Positions 14,301 through 29,300 of a stretch of DNA of 64,000 nt are shown piece after piece. Position 1 is the first letter of the stretch. Each line of letters begins with the position of its first letter. The translations under genes and the position numbers were made by a program. The notes beneath the pieces are model-generated. The model was not told the DNA's origin and made no database searches. It saw only the letters and a list, made by a program, of their open reading frames with translations. This DNA is from Protonemura montana (lineage: Eukaryota; Arthropoda; Insecta; Plecoptera; Nemouridae), in the NCBI GenBank assembly GCA_947568835.1, contig OX387606.1:17641940-17705939 (forward strand), in the 5' to 3' direction.

Positions 14301-17300
14301 GTGAAATTAATCACATTTACGGGTACGTTTACGGTAGCTAGTATTTGCTTTTTAGAGGACTGCAATCCGCGTAATAAATTGTCCAAACTAATTGATGTTT
14401 TGTTAAAAGTTCAATCAACTTCTTTATTTATCATTTGTCGCAGGCAAAATAAATACAACAAAATTTCATTTTCCTTTCCTTCTTCAATATTTGTGTTATA
14501 ATAATGACAGAGTTCTCTTTTTGTTAGCAAAAATATTTGCTTAACGTAAATGCAATTCGTTGTTTACGTACAAAAGTACAATTACCGGGTTCATGGCAAT
14601 GCTTCTCAATGTGAACACTAGGACTTGTTTGGCATACCACTAGCCTCCTCCGACAAGACAACGCCATCGAGAGAAGCGATCCGAGCGCAGTCCAAGTATC
14701 CGGTCAAAATGGACGTCATCCTCAAGACTTTGATCTTCACGTCTTTGCTCTGTGCTATTGGTACATCCGCATACAAACCATCCTTACTGGAACAGAAATT
14801 GTCTCTAAAGACACCAACCACTAAAATCCCTGCATTACCATCAACATCAACATGGTCGCCGCCAGACATATCACAAGCGAGGTACATAATAAAGAACGAC
14901 ATTTGCCAAATGAACGAAAACGACGAGCCTATAACCGTTGTGTTTATGATCATCTCACATGTTGGAAACCGGAAGTCCAGGAATGAAATCAGGAGCGTCT
15001 ATTCCGCTGAGAAGATGAGAAAACTGGGAATCCGTCGCGTGTTCATGTTGGGCTCTCTGAAAAACGCAACGGAACTTGACAGTCAGTACCCTTCTGTGCC
15101 ACAGTCTGACATAGAAAAAGAAAACGAGATCAACAATGACATTGTCCAGTTTAACGTGATCGAGTCCTACGAGCGGCTGGGTGTCAAGAGTGTTTTGGCG
15201 TTGTATTGGGCATCGAAGAATTGTCAAAGTGCAACGTTTGCTATGAAAATGGACGATGATCTACTGGTCAGTTACTACGGAGTTCTTGCGGCTTTAACGT
15301 CGATCAAAGATGAAGCCAAAGACTCGCTTATCGGTAATATGTACAAAGATTTCAGTATGCCTGTTTTGAGGGATGACGGAACTTCCTCAAAATTGTATGA
15401 AAAGTATTTTATGACGCACGAAGAGTACTCTGATGACTTTTACCCGCCGTATCTAAGTGGTATGCTGTACGCCACGTCGCCAAAGACAGCCGGAACGCTG
15501 GCGAAGACGTCGAGGGAGGTGAACCTGTTTAGAATGGAAGACATCTACATCACTGGAATGGTCGCTGCCAAAGCAAACATCAATCTCACGGATATTGGTA
15601 GGGTCGTTTCAGAAGACACGTCGCTTTACTGTTGTCGAAATGACATTGAGAATGTCATGTACCACTGCAAATTCATCGTGGCGTTTGGCCCCAAAATCAA
15701 TCAACGGAGTACGCAGAAGAGAATTAATGATCATGAAGAGTACTGTTTCGTCAATAAAAATTGTTCAAAGTGGAATGAAGATTTAATCGAGAATACGAAT
15801 GTTTTGTGCTTTTAACGTCTGCGTGGTGTACATGGACATTTTTTCAAAACCTCTGCGCCATACCCTTGTGAGTTGTGACAAACCCAAATTATGCTGTGCG
15901 CATGGAAATTGTTGACAACGAAGTTTCCGCGCTAGGGTTTCCACAAAGACTGGCAATGGCTGTGCCAAAAGTTCGACCTTGTGAATCAGCCGTTAGGTAG
16001 CAGCACACTCGTGAATTTAAATGTCTAAAAAAAAAACTGTTTACTTTCATTTTTTTGTTCAACTGATCAATAAATTTCTTATTTGCAATTAAACAAGACA
16101 CAAAGTAAAGGGAACTCAGTTTTCAGTTTTATCCCATCCTTCTCCCGAAAATTCTGAAGATGTCCAACCTCTTTGTTTTAATCTTCTTTAAATTGCAAAC
16201 CCTTGCAATGCAATTGTAATTGTATTTTATTAATATGAACACTACTACCGTCTTAAGTAGTGGGCCCAAACGGGGACTCGAACTCCGATCTCCACCTATC
16301 GCGGGTGTTGCTCTAACCCATTGAGCTACTTGGACACATGGTTTTTGAGACGATTTTAGTGTATTTGATGAGAATGAAGGATCCCACAGGAGAGGCTGGA
16401 AGGTGAGATCCTTTGAGGATCTCAAAGGAGAAAGTACTCACTATCACTCTGATTCTAGTGACGCTATACCACTTCACAACTATTCAATCTCGAGTAACTC
16501 CAATTTGACGTTAGTCAAAAAAAAAATTGAGACGGTAGTAGTGTTCATAAAAATAAAATGTCCATCCTCATTCGAAATCTTACAAAATGGTTTTGAAATC
16601 GCCTTGAAACCCAGAAGGTTCGATTTATCTCCACCAAAACTTTTAACTAACAACAAATAAACAATCAATAAAAATGATAACCTTTGCAGTTAACCCTGCA
16701 CATTAACTTTGACACTGGATATAAAAAATTATAACCTGATTAAATCACTTACTATTTTCTTCTGATTTGCAGGATCCTCGGTAGCAACCCCCTGAAGCAA
16801 ATCCATCCGCAAGCATTTTCCGGCATTGGCCAGCTCAAGAAACTGTAAGTCAACTGCACGCCTTCCTTACAGAATGACGGTTATCTAAAGGTCAATTACA
16901 TTTTAGTCTGCAGTCTACGAAATAGCTCAACTTCATCAATTTCCAACAAAAACTATAGTGTGGGTTCGGAGCTCGTATGCACCAAGCAGTTTTGGAAAAT
17001 AGCTTCGAGGAAAATTGAAACTTCTTATACGTCTTTCCGCTAAAACAAACTGTAAAAGCATCGTACTTCATACCTCCCACTTACCTCCATACTTTATTAT
17101 GTTCAAAGATCCAGCTCTCATTTACTATCGAGCATAATCTTCCATAACGCTTGGATTTATATTTTCTAGAAACCCGAAATAAGTTTTCACAATAAAAAAA
17201 CAACATTTCTTATCTTTTGCTACTCGAAGATTTATGGCAATTTGAAACTTGTACCACTTAGTTTTATTTTTGCTGAATTCCATTTCCACCAGAGGGTGCA

Positions 17301-20300
17301 TTTAAATGCTTTGTGTATTCATTTCCATCGAGTCGCCTGGCGAAACGTTTCGACCGAATATCCAAACCAATAAATCGTAGCTAAGCTCAAGTGCCAGCTC
17401 TCCAAGTAATGGGCTGGAATAATTCTAGCTGTTTTGATAGATTGTGCGAGCCTTCGGTATGTCTCCATAAAAAAGATATATATTAAACGGGGAAAACCTC
17501 CCCCAATCGTCGACGACACACTGGCTGCACCCGAAAAGACTTGTACTCAGCGGTGGGCAGTATTTTAGTACGCTGATCTCATAGTAGATGGATCGATTCA
17601 TTACTTCAGCATTTTTCCAATCAATTGGGGTTATTTCAAATCTAATTACTTTCTTTGCTAGTTGAAATTGCAATACATTATCAGTGGGTTGTTTATAGAG
17701 TCCATGCCTAGAAAAAAGGGCCATGTTTCTCTCCTAGAATTAAGAGTAAATATATTGAAATGTTACAGAAAACTTGAGCTTGAAGCATGAGTATATTGAT
17801 CAGTACAGAACTTTAGGCCCAAAGAAGCAAGTGTATTAATTGTTTATTTTGGTTTCAGATCATTGCAGAACTGTGGGCTGGTAGTTTTGCCCAAAGAAGC
17901 TTTGTTTCAACTAAACCGTCTCACCTCATTGTAAGTATATCGCCATATGTATTTACAGTTATAAGTTAAAATTAGCGACCTGAAATGTTATAGTATTTTG
18001 GTTAGACTAACAATGATACTTTGCATTAATGTGTATCTCAGCGTAAAATGTTGATGTTTTAATTTTTACATTTTTCACCAAACTCGTTGGACACATGTAG
18101 TTCTGTACTTTCTAAACAACACGCGTGTTTGCTACCTGTTTCTTTTGTTTCCCAACCTCCTAAAACCAACAAGTTTGTTTACTTTTATGTTTCGTGTCAT
18201 TCCTTTTGTGTCGCGTTGTATTTGCATTTTGAGACAACAAACGACATTGGAGATGAAACGCAGTCAAAAAAACCAGACAAAAGATTTTCAAATTTTCGTC
18301 TCGGCGACATGCTGAGGCATGACATAAAGCCGACCAGAGGCCCTCGTCTCTCTTTTGGTCGCGTGATGTTATTCGTGTGTGGGGACTGAGATTTTGTGCG
18401 TCGGACGGGGTTGCACACTGAACAGGGTAAGTACTCCCCCTTGCGACCGCCCCTGTCGCCCCTAGCCGCCCCCCGACGCACGAAAACAAGGAAATATATA
18501 ACATCCCAGTCGGGCTCAAATACATTTATGTAATGCAGTCGCGGGTAAAAAGTAGAGATACGCTGAAAGTCGGAAGGGAATTATACAAGAAGCTACTTTC
18601 CTCATAGAAAAACTTTTTGGAAAATATTGCTGTTTATAACGGTGTTTTTCAGCGCGATTTTTCTGTTTATAGCATCGGCTAATTTTTTTTTTTTTTTTTT
18701 TTTTTTAGTGCACTTAATGTGTGATTGCAAATAATGAGCTTTCCGCTTCAAACAAAATTAATCAGTCTATTTCATGTAAAATCAATGTTGGTTTGATTTG
18801 TCTGGTTTTGTTAGTTGCATTCATATTGCTTGACTATTTTTGTTGTTCTTTTTAACTAGTACAGGGAATAATCACAGAGATAGCAGTGGAAAAAAACTGT
18901 TCAAACGATCGCTACACGGAGCAATGTTGTTCACAATAATATCACCTTTCTATTTCGAGTCCCCAGCCAACAAAGTTTCCCCAAACGTTGTTTTTTAACC
19001 CTTTTAAGTTAAGAGGGCTGTCACAGAAAATCTCTGGGCTTTTTTTGTACCGACGAAATAAGCGGCAAGTCGTTGTAGGGAGAAGTCAGCAATTCCTATA
19101 TTTCTGGAAAAGTTTCCTTATAAACTGTCTCCTCCATAAACTGTTTCATATCGCTGAATAATTCGGGCCTCGCAAGCGTCTTTCCCGCCCTCCCGGTGGT
19201 GCACACAATAGGATGAGGATGGCTGTATTTGAAATAACATTGATCTATTGACAATGCCATGCGAAAGTTTCCAAAAAGTTTTCCCAGAAACTCAATATCA
19301 CGTTGCAAACGGGATCGGGCAACAAATCATTCCATATACGCGATACAGTAAAAGAAACTGAAAATATTGTAATCAGTTTTGGCTTCTCTTCAAGACGATT
19401 CAAAACAGTTGTGGTAACAGATGTATGAAAGATTCTTTTTCTTCTCGTTTTATCAGAAGCTAACAATACGCATTTTTGTAAAAACGCCAGCAATTTTAAA
19501 ACACAGCGCAAATAAAAACGAATAATAGAAAAACGATAGAAGAAAAACGCTCTGCTACGCCGAGCGTCAAGAACGCTTCTCGGAAACTGTCGACCACATT
19601 CAGGATGTTCTGCCAAACGTTGGCGAATCATAAAAGTGAACGTCTTCGTTATCCGTCTAATGAGATGGTGTTGCTAGTTGCGGCAAAAGTTTCAACGAGG
19701 TCGACCACCGCGCTATACGCAGACCTGGCTATGTCACCGCGAGACACCACAAGAAACCGACACTCGTCTTCCTTTAGTGGTAGATCGCGTACAACGTTTC
19801 ACTCCATTGCACCGGCTACCATTACACACGGCGTGGGTATAGTAGGTGCATTCTTAACCATTATTACGACTTTTCTTGTTGCTTTAGTTGCGAACGGAAG
19901 AAGGAAACGAAGCAAACATGAAAGGCAAGACATTATGGGAAAACTCAACTTTCTTTCGAAACTTTTATCAACTCGGCACCTCCACCATTAAGGTGCAGTT
20001 ATTAAACGTAATTGGATAGCGGGAATCGTTCTGAGGGTAAAAGTTTATGTCAAACTGCTTTGAGCAACGTTTGAATTCAAACAACAAGTTCTTCGAACTG
20101 GAAGAGACTCATCTGGTTACGAGAAAGCTTTTCTTTTCTTAGATGAAAAGCGCTGCACTTTGTCGCTGCGAAACAGGAGGATCTTGTTCCTGATTTACAA
20201 TACTAGTTCCGTCCCTCGCCTTCCTCTAGAACTAGATCGAGTACAGACCAAGACAAATAGTAACATCAGCCGCCTCTTTCGCTTCTTCCTTCCGTTACCC

Positions 20301-23300
20301 CTACGTTCCATTCTCTATCATGTGCATAGTCTAACCATCCCTTATCAGATGTAACCCAGTCAATTCATGTCAAACGACAATGTATGTATTTCGGATGGTG
20401 GACCCATTTCAGAAAATCCCATTCCGAACGACTTCAAAGGATTAGTATGTTTTAACTTTTTACGTTTTGTGCCATACTTCTCGTCCGGTTGAAAGATCCA
20501 CCTATTTATACTTTTATCACATTGAGGTGGAATCCGTTAAAAAACGGCAAAATCGATGTGATTTACAAACAGATAGCGAAAAGGAATCGTAAATGTCCAG
20601 TTTATTTGCACCTCAAGAGCTGATTCAAAAATCCTTCCCTTTCTTTAATACGTACTTCGTCTCAAATTTCAATAGAATTTTTCTGTAGTTCAACGTTCAA
20701 CCATTAAGTCGCAAAGAAAACTTGGAATTAGAAGCAGCCATATCGCCGTTGTTTAACAAGTTTCCTTTGTTTTCCAACAGACAACTGGATCTGAACGAGA
20801 TCTGGAAACTCGAAGCTGACAGTTTCCAAGAACTATCTCAGCTGCGAAACTTGCGCCTGGAGAAGAACCGTCTTCGCCACATTCCGTCGGAGGCATTGCT
20901 ACCTCTTGTTGCCCTCGAAGCGCTGTAAGTTTTCCAGGACACTTCTCCGACCGCCGTCGCTTCCAACGCGCCGTGATGTACAAGCGCAAATGTACATTCT
21001 TCTTCCCGAGAATCTACTCGGTACTTGCTCTCAGCTATTCTAAATTGTGCGCTGTTTCAAAGCGTGCACTCTTTTTCTCTTCAACAATTGCCTCTTTGCT
21101 GTCGTCTACTAACCATGAAAACAACAAAGAGCGTAATAGTTGCATCGGTGTTGGTTTGTTCGCTAATGAAGTTGTAAACCGGCTGTTTTTTTTTTATCCT
21201 TAAAGTAAAGAGTAAAAATTTTAACTCCGCTGACTACAGCTAGAGTTTTGCTCGCATCAAAGTGATTATAACCGAAAATACTAAATCAAATAGAATGCCA
21301 AAATAAGTACAAACATTTAAAAATTGTCATGTAATTATTGCACAATTGTAAACAAGCATTTGAAATTTTAAAATAACCATTCATTTGTTGCTGAGCTCTA
21401 GTAATTATTCGTTCTCTCTCTGCGTCTAGCTGGCTGTCTATCTGTCTGCATTGCTCTCCCTCCCACTTTCCACTGAACATAACAACACTCAACTAATTGT
21501 AATGCGGCACCTCCACTCTCAAGTCCCGAGACAGTCAATTATACCCATCGCATGAGCATCCTCGACCCCGTTTTGCCGAAATGTTCTTCACTTTCATATC
21601 TTATTTTCCTTCGCTTTCAGAAACTTAGCAAGTAATCATATTTCAACTGTCCCCGCTGATGGTTTTCCTACACTGCACAGTCTAATGATACTGTAAGTAT
21701 CAACTTCACTATCACTGTCTCCGCGTCTTCAACTGACGTATCTTTCTTACTCATCTCCAGCGATACGATTCTCACATGTCACTTACTTCCCTTGATGTGG
21801 AACTTTATGGGATCAACGTGCAATTTACCTTCACGCTCAACTTCGTTCTACAACTAACCGCACAGTTTTCCTCGCCTGTTTTTGACCAATATTTTATATT
21901 TCCCTCTCAAACGTGTCTAGGGTATAGATCTCTCTAAAGGCAGACAGATTTTCTCCCCGGAGAGCGATAATAATTAATCTAATAAAGTTGAGATTGTGAG
22001 TTACTATGCATCCATTGTAATAGTTTACGGACTTTCAGTGATGACGTACTACATGTCCCGTAATCTAATTACTCGTATTCCTTTGAGAATCCGAAAATGA
22101 GGCGGCAAGGCGTTGCGTCTTCATTAGCCCGACCGGTGATTAGTTCCAGTCCCCAGTCCTCATCGGCGTGCATTAATATCAAAGGGCGTTCGCAACAATC
22201 TGCCAGAACATGCAACCTACCGCGTCGCAAGCTAACAGAAAACAATCATTTCCACGCGATCCTTTTTCTTGTTTTCCACTGTACCGCCCGTTTGACACAG
22301 TAGTTTGGTATTTCGTGCGAAACTTCCGCGAGAGTTCCAACTTTCCAAACGAAGTTAGTGCGTGGAGCTTATCTTTGCCAACTATTCAATTAATATTATC
22401 TCGTGCGCGCGCCGCGCTCGGGTCAACAAAGGGCTCTCACAGCGGGATAGTTAGACCTGTCGCTTGACCGCACACACTACATGCTCTATGGGCTCACACA
22501 CACTTGCAAAGATAGCGTGTAATTAAGGCCAGTCGGCTCGTAGATAACAAGCGCGTGCTTGTCTCTGGGAAATGTGTCGTGTACTTTGGAAACAAGTCTT
22601 GCTCTAGATCGCCTCACTTTCTGACAAAAACTATCCCCACTAGAAATGATTCGTATCAAGGCATACCGCATAATTTTCAACCCTGTATTTCTTGCCTACT
22701 TGGCGTGTTTTAGATCGTCGCTACCGCATGCTTGTGCTTTGCACAATCTCTTGGAGGAACAATTTTTTTTTTCATTCTTCTGCTAAGATATAACATGGTG
22801 AACATTAAATTTGAAAGCCGGCCTTGAGCTGCGATTGGTCGAGCGCTGCTGCCGTTGGACCAATCCTCGCTCAAGGCCATCGTAATGTACTTCTTGGAGA
22901 TGGAGACAGATTACCGGTCCTATCAAACTCCTTCGAGAATGACTGCCACTGACAGACAATCGTAAAATAGAACCGGGTCAATACATCCTAACGGGTCAAT
23001 ACATCTTTGTTTGCATCTCTTTTTCACATATGATCACTGAGTTCTGGCATCTCATGCGCTCAATGCAAAGTCTTATGAAGTGTGGTACCCATTGAGAAGG
23101 CTCAAAGCAGGTCTGATCATAAACAAGATAATGGTTTGCCCAGACCGGACGTGCCAGCATCCTTTTTACTAACGAGCGGATGATTTCAGATTGCTTAAGA
23201 GGAATCAGATTTCGACGATCGACGACGATGCGTTTGCCAACCTCACCACTCTCCGAGTCCTGTGAGTAGAACGAGGACGACCAAGTTATACGGCACGAGT

Positions 23301-26300
23301 GTGTTTCGCTTGCAAGCTCTGAGAGCTCACCAGATCTCAGCAGATCTGGTGTTCAGAACAGCGTATGGAATCATCTCATTTTCCTGGTGCCATCGTGCGT
23401 AGAAAGCTCGAATAACTACTGGCTTTTGATGAATAGTTCAAAACTTTCAGTGGCAATCATTTTATTCATGGTAAACTTCTGGAATTGAATTATTTCTACT
23501 TACGTTTTTGTACAAGTAATATAATAAAGTCTAATAACTTTAGCTCATGAGTGATAGCAGACTGCCGTTTGACGTGCGTTTCTAAGGCGAAGAGGAATAA
23601 CAAAAGCCCTGTAATATGAAAGGCGCCAGGCTCGATCACATGATAAAACTAAAGGGGAACTTTGGAAGACAAATTGAAGAATGCCTTCCGTTTTTCATCC
23701 ATAAATATCTTGAGCGCCGAAGCCTGCGCGCGTATAGAGGATAAAGACGACGTCAAACTGTGTTTTATAACTAATTTCTTGCGATTGATCGTCGGGCTCA
23801 CTTTCCATCCATCACTTGCACTTTGTTCAACGAGGCATCGCACCAATGATTGTGTTTTTCTGCTTTACGAAGGGAGCTGGACGACAATCTTCTTACGAGC
23901 GTGCCAACGGCGTTGACGAAGTTGACAGCGCTGCAAGAACTGTAAGTGTGAAGTGTTTTCAACAAGCCATCGACCCCCCAGAAACCGAGTATATTATTTG
24001 ACAACGTTTCTGTGTACTATATATAATAGTGATCGATCCTCTGATTATTTGCTGGAGTACTATTCCGGGAGAGCCGAAAAAAAAGTCTGCGTGTGCATGG
24101 CAAACATTTCGCATTTGCAAAATGCGACGAGGCAAAAAGATCGTTTCATTTTCGCCGGCGCTTTACGCAAAAAGTGGGTCTTGCTTTGCATTGCATCTAC
24201 GGTTGGGAGGGCAAAATGTTCCATACTGTACTTCATTGACTGTTGGCTGCCAGTCGAGCCTTTAATTCAAGTACGACAGTGAAAAAAATTGGCACCGTTG
24301 AATGTTCTATGCTCATCTGTTATCCATTTCCTCTCGAAATAGGAAACGGACTTGGGACGACTTGAGCGCGTTCAGTTTTCAAGCGAATGCAAATATTATT
24401 CAATTGAAACATCTGTAACCAATTTGCAGTGAATATTCATAGATTCCAGTCCATAGCCCATAGAGCTTTGCGCGATTTCAACGAAGGAAGCTTTTATAAT
24501 ATCGCAAATAAATCGCGTTACCCACTTGCACTTTCAAATTACTTATTTTATATTCACGTGTTCTTGTCAACAATCAATTCACGAGCTGACGAACATTGAA
24601 TCAGATTACTAAAATGATCGTGCACCAAACAAATCTGTTTTTAATTTTCCTCGCGAGATAACCGGTTCGGTTCCCGCACCACGCATCCGCCCAAGCTGGC
24701 CCGTGCCTGCCAATCAGATTCCAGGATGAACACGTTGCTGTGCCCCGCTAGTGATTAGCACGGCGGTTGGCCTGGGGGGGGGAGGGGGCTGGGGTTTTGT
24801 TCCCAACGGCCCACATTTCATGCGTGCCCACGTTTTGGGCGCTCCAGGTCCGTGTCCGGCAATCGGATCAAGTACATCCCTGGTGGAGTCCTGCAGCACT
24901 CGGCGGGCTTAGCTCTTCTCGAGCTAAAGGGCAACCCCCTGGTCGGCGTCGATCCGCACGCTTTCTCGTTTCTGCCGAAGCTGCGAAAACTGTGAGTGTA
25001 CTATCGCCCTATGGCCCTATATTCTTATGCCCCTTAGTTCTATTGTCCCGACTGTCCAGCTTCCCAATTTTCTGACAACGTTATGATGGCCCTTTGTCTA
25101 CAGGTGCTTTATTTTGAGTGTACATGCGAGCTATTAAGCATGGATGTATCCATATATTCAACATGGATCGCATATTTCAATTTACAAAAAAAAGCAATGA
25201 AACTTGAAGTTTTCAATTTCACTGCTCCATATTCGAAGATAATAAAAGACAGAAACTACCTTAAATTAATTCCCTGTATTTTGTCATCATTATTTTTTCC
25301 TGATGTGTTTGCAAAATTATATCGTGTAATCCAATGACGGAAAATCACCGTACGTCTCTGTCCCCAGTAACTCACCTCCATGAATATGCACCTATCGCCC
25401 TATCGCCCTGTGACCCTACCTGCCCTTTCCCAAGTCCGCTGCCCTCGCACTATCACTCGAAGCACGCCAAGTCTCACCGCGATATCGTATTCAAATTTAT
25501 CTATTTAGCAACACGGAAAGCGCTTCTTTCTTTTGCAAAATCATCGAGGTCGTGCAAGGCGAGCACCTAACAAAATGTCTCGTGCTCAGCCGCCGTTTTT
25601 AAAACTCTCATAATTCTGTCTTCATTATATTGTCGCCTTAACTCAGGGTTGCTGTACTTCAAACGTATCACGCCATAGAAAAAAAACGCGCGTTTCCCTC
25701 AGAAAATCCCCTGCCGCCGCTTTTCCATTTCGATGCAATAACTTTCCAACAATAGATTTTTCATCGAGTCTATAATTAAACCAGCGTCGGTTGATGACGG
25801 GATGACCGCGTCATGTCACTTCCTCCTCGCTGACTCGCTGCTGACGAGCGCTGACATTTCTGCTGCTATCACAGTCGTCAAGTGTGTCACTCAATTAAAC
25901 CTTCTTGACAGATGCGGTAACAATGTTTCCGTCAGCACGGCGTAGCACCGGACAGCACGGCGTATGCAAATGCAGCTCGATGCAATGTCCACGTTGCTAA
26001 TATTATGCGAAATCATTAAAGACGGACCGTTGCATGCTGCTCAGCAGAGAGCAAGCTTGTTCGCCTTTCAATTCCACCAAAACCGAGTGACCGTTTGCTA
26101 GCCCATTTCACTCATTTCCCTTGTGTGCTTCTTTTACATTTTCAAAATGATTGTGCGAGTAATTGGTAAATTTAACCCTTTGGTTCGCGCCAGACAGAAA
26201 CGCGAGAACGTGAAACTTGATGCCGTTGATGGTCCGTTGCCGACAGTAGGAATGCTGCAATTTGTAGAGAAGCCGATTCTAAATATTTCCGAACAGAGGA

Positions 26301-29300
26301 AACTCAGACATTTATGCGAATTCATGCGTCTGACTTGCAATCTCGCGGCTTTTGATGCATCCCAGTTATTGTCCTATTTACGATGTCGGCGTCGGCGTCG
26401 GCGTCGACTCAAAGATCTCAGCCTCAGACGTAGGCAACATTTCGTAGCTTTATCGGCAAAATCACTCTCCTGGCCGACTCACTTAATAGCTGTACCCTTC
26501 CCTAGAGAATTGAGAGACCACTATCATATATTTATTGCTGACATATAATTTATTTACCTCCATTCAAGGATTTTGTCCGATGCCCGGGAGTTGACAGTGT
26601 TCCCGAGCCTGAATGGGACGAGCGCCCTGGAGATATTGCGGCTCGATCGGGCTAGTCTGGAGAACGTCCCGGCGACTTTGTGCAAGACTTGCCCAAAACT
26701 GAAAAGCTTGTGAGTGGACCGGATTCAGTTTGCTTTCCTAATGGCGCGGGTCTACCCCGTAATAGCGGCAAATAAAAGGGAGATTAACGTCACTGGGAAC
26801 GCAATGATATGGATTTGAGCATGTACCATTAGAATGATTTCAGTCTTATATTTGCAGCAATTCTGTTTCTTTCCTACTGAAGTTTTGCAAATTGCACTGT
26901 GTCATCTGGGCAATGATTGCAATCTCCGTAGAATTTAGATGTTTCTATTATTAGATGTTCTGGTGTATTCATGTTTTCTTGGCACTAGGCTATCAGAAAT
27001 AATTGAATTTGTTTGCTCCAGTACACGCGGGGACGTGGCCGACTCTTCGAACAACTTTTTTGGCTAAGGAGACGTGTTTGCTTGTTCCAGGGACATGAAA
27101 TCAAATAAACTCACCCGAGTTCCGGATTTGGGAGGCTGCAAAGACCTGAAATTGCTGTACGTTGCGATATTTTTTAGATTGAATTGACACATCTCTAACA
27201 TCTATTTTCGCAACACTCAAGTAGACAAATACTGCATGGCGTTGCTATTTTTAAGTATTATACACGGAAGGAAAGTGTATCATTCATTCAGGAGATTTGA
27301 GTGCAAAATGCTTGATAAACAGTTCGTTTCCAGCTGGAACGTGTGCTAGTTGTTACCGTGTTTTATGGGACACGGTAGTCGCGAATTCATTCGATTCGCG
27401 CTGCCTTTGAAGTTATACTGTTAACGATACTTGATTGATGCATTTTTTTTGCGAGATCCTTTCTAGACAGAGACAGGATCGTTTTAATGAGAAACTAGTT
27501 TGTAGGAAAGCAATTAGATTACTTCAATTTAATTAAATCTTGTCATAATAATAACCTTTGCTGACGTTATGCATGCATTTTCTGCATGCACAGTTGTTTT
27601 CCCAGAGGTTTATGAAAGAGACACATCTGGGTCACAGTGTATTATTGCATCTGGATACACCGCACGACCTTTCGCACAGAACTTAACTTAAAAGTGTATT
27701 GCCCACAAGCATTTGAAACATCTTCGAAGAACTTAACATCGGTTGTCTCCAATTTGATTGATTAAATTTATTTTTCAGTGATTTGGCGAGAAACAAAATA
27801 TCAACTTTGGAGGGTAATCCATTCGAAGGGCTGGCCGTGCTACACGATTTGCTGCTAGCACACAATCTCATCAGTGAACTTAACAATGGTGCCCTGCAAG
27901 GACTAACTAGTCTTCAAGTCCTGTGAGTATTATCAAGCTGTAACGATGATCTACGCACCCATTTCATCGAAAAACGAACAGGTTAACGCCCAAATCTAAA
28001 CACGCGTGATCATATAATCATTTTGTCGTGACCTTCCTGTCTTGTACATCGCGTGCCGTGTGCATTTACACACCTGGCGCAAACGCCTGATTTATGAATG
28101 AATGCTGCCACGGATATCGACTGAATACGCGGAGATCTGTGTCGGTGAGGTGTACGCTAGCTACGTCCTCATGACTCTACGTTTCATTCACAGCGACCTC
28201 GAGAGCAACGTCATCACCGTGATCGAGCCGGAAGCTTTCTTACCAGTCACGCGTTTGGAAGATCTGTAAGTTGACCATTCCATTCGAGAATCTGCCGAAA
28301 CATATAGATTTATCTGTACGTTTTTTTTAAAGGGCATGATACTCTGGTTGGTACTTTACATTTTGAAATTAAATCATCGCGTTTCATTTCTTATTTCTGT
28401 AGGAACTTGGGAAACAATATTTTCCCGGAACTGCCGTCCTTTGGTCTGGAGAAACTGCTACATTTAAAAACGTTCAACAACCCGTTCCTGAGGGAGTTCC
28501 CGCAGCCGGAGCAGTTCCCCCGAATACAAACGCTGATTCTGTCTTACGCCTACCACTGCTGCTCGTTCCTGCCACTGATGAGGGTCGAGCAGTTGCCCAG
28601 AGATACAGTGATCTTCCCCATCGGCTCTGATATTGACAAAAGCCTCTGGAACTCGACCTTCACAGAGATCTGGCCGCAACTGCGTGAGTGTTCCCACTGA
28701 AAGCTAGCGCTGTCGGACGCTTTGAAACCTACAGCTGCCAGAAATCAAAGATACCCAACAGTTTTCACTATTGATTTAAACATTCCATCCAAGATATTCG
28801 ATCTCGTTGTGATGTTTGAGGAATGCATTTTTTTTCTAGTCTAGAAAAAAATGTTTCAACTTCTAAACCAAATGTTCAACTTATTATAAGACCGTCAAAT
28901 TTTGTAATTAAAATGTTTGTTTTTGTCGACTTCCACGGACATATTTTACAACTGATAAAATATGATCGGGTTATCATCTAACGGACCAGTAGATATGCCA
29001 GAATAATAAAGAAAACATCACGGGCACTGAATCACCACATCTTGTATGCAAATACGGGAACAACTTCCTTGCACTGGGATCGCATAAGGGAGCGACATGG
29101 GTGTTCCAGAAGTAGAACACTATTCTTATTTTGTCCTAAATAGCAAATCTTCCGCTCGCGTGTTCCGTTGCAACGGGAACGATGTTTTTAGATACGGCTC
29201 TGCCTCTATCTGTTGCATATATATCATAATATGACGACGTAGGAAAGAAGGTAGAAATCACATAGGTAAAGCCCCTGTCAGGTAAATAGTACCTCTGCTT

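Noticed and set aside
16261-16336. Functional tRNA gene on the minus strand
   Set aside because: The A and B boxes are good, but there is no U before the anticodon, stems carry mismatches and a SINE tail follows.
19605-19991. 128-aa plus-strand frame with a hydrophobic segment
   Set aside because: It is a single frame within a receptor intron, with no conserved motif or splice support.
26123-26548. 141-aa plus-strand frame with an Arg run
   Set aside because: It lies just upstream of an LRR exon inside a receptor intron, the Arg run comes from a CGGCGT simple repeat, and no family is recognisable.
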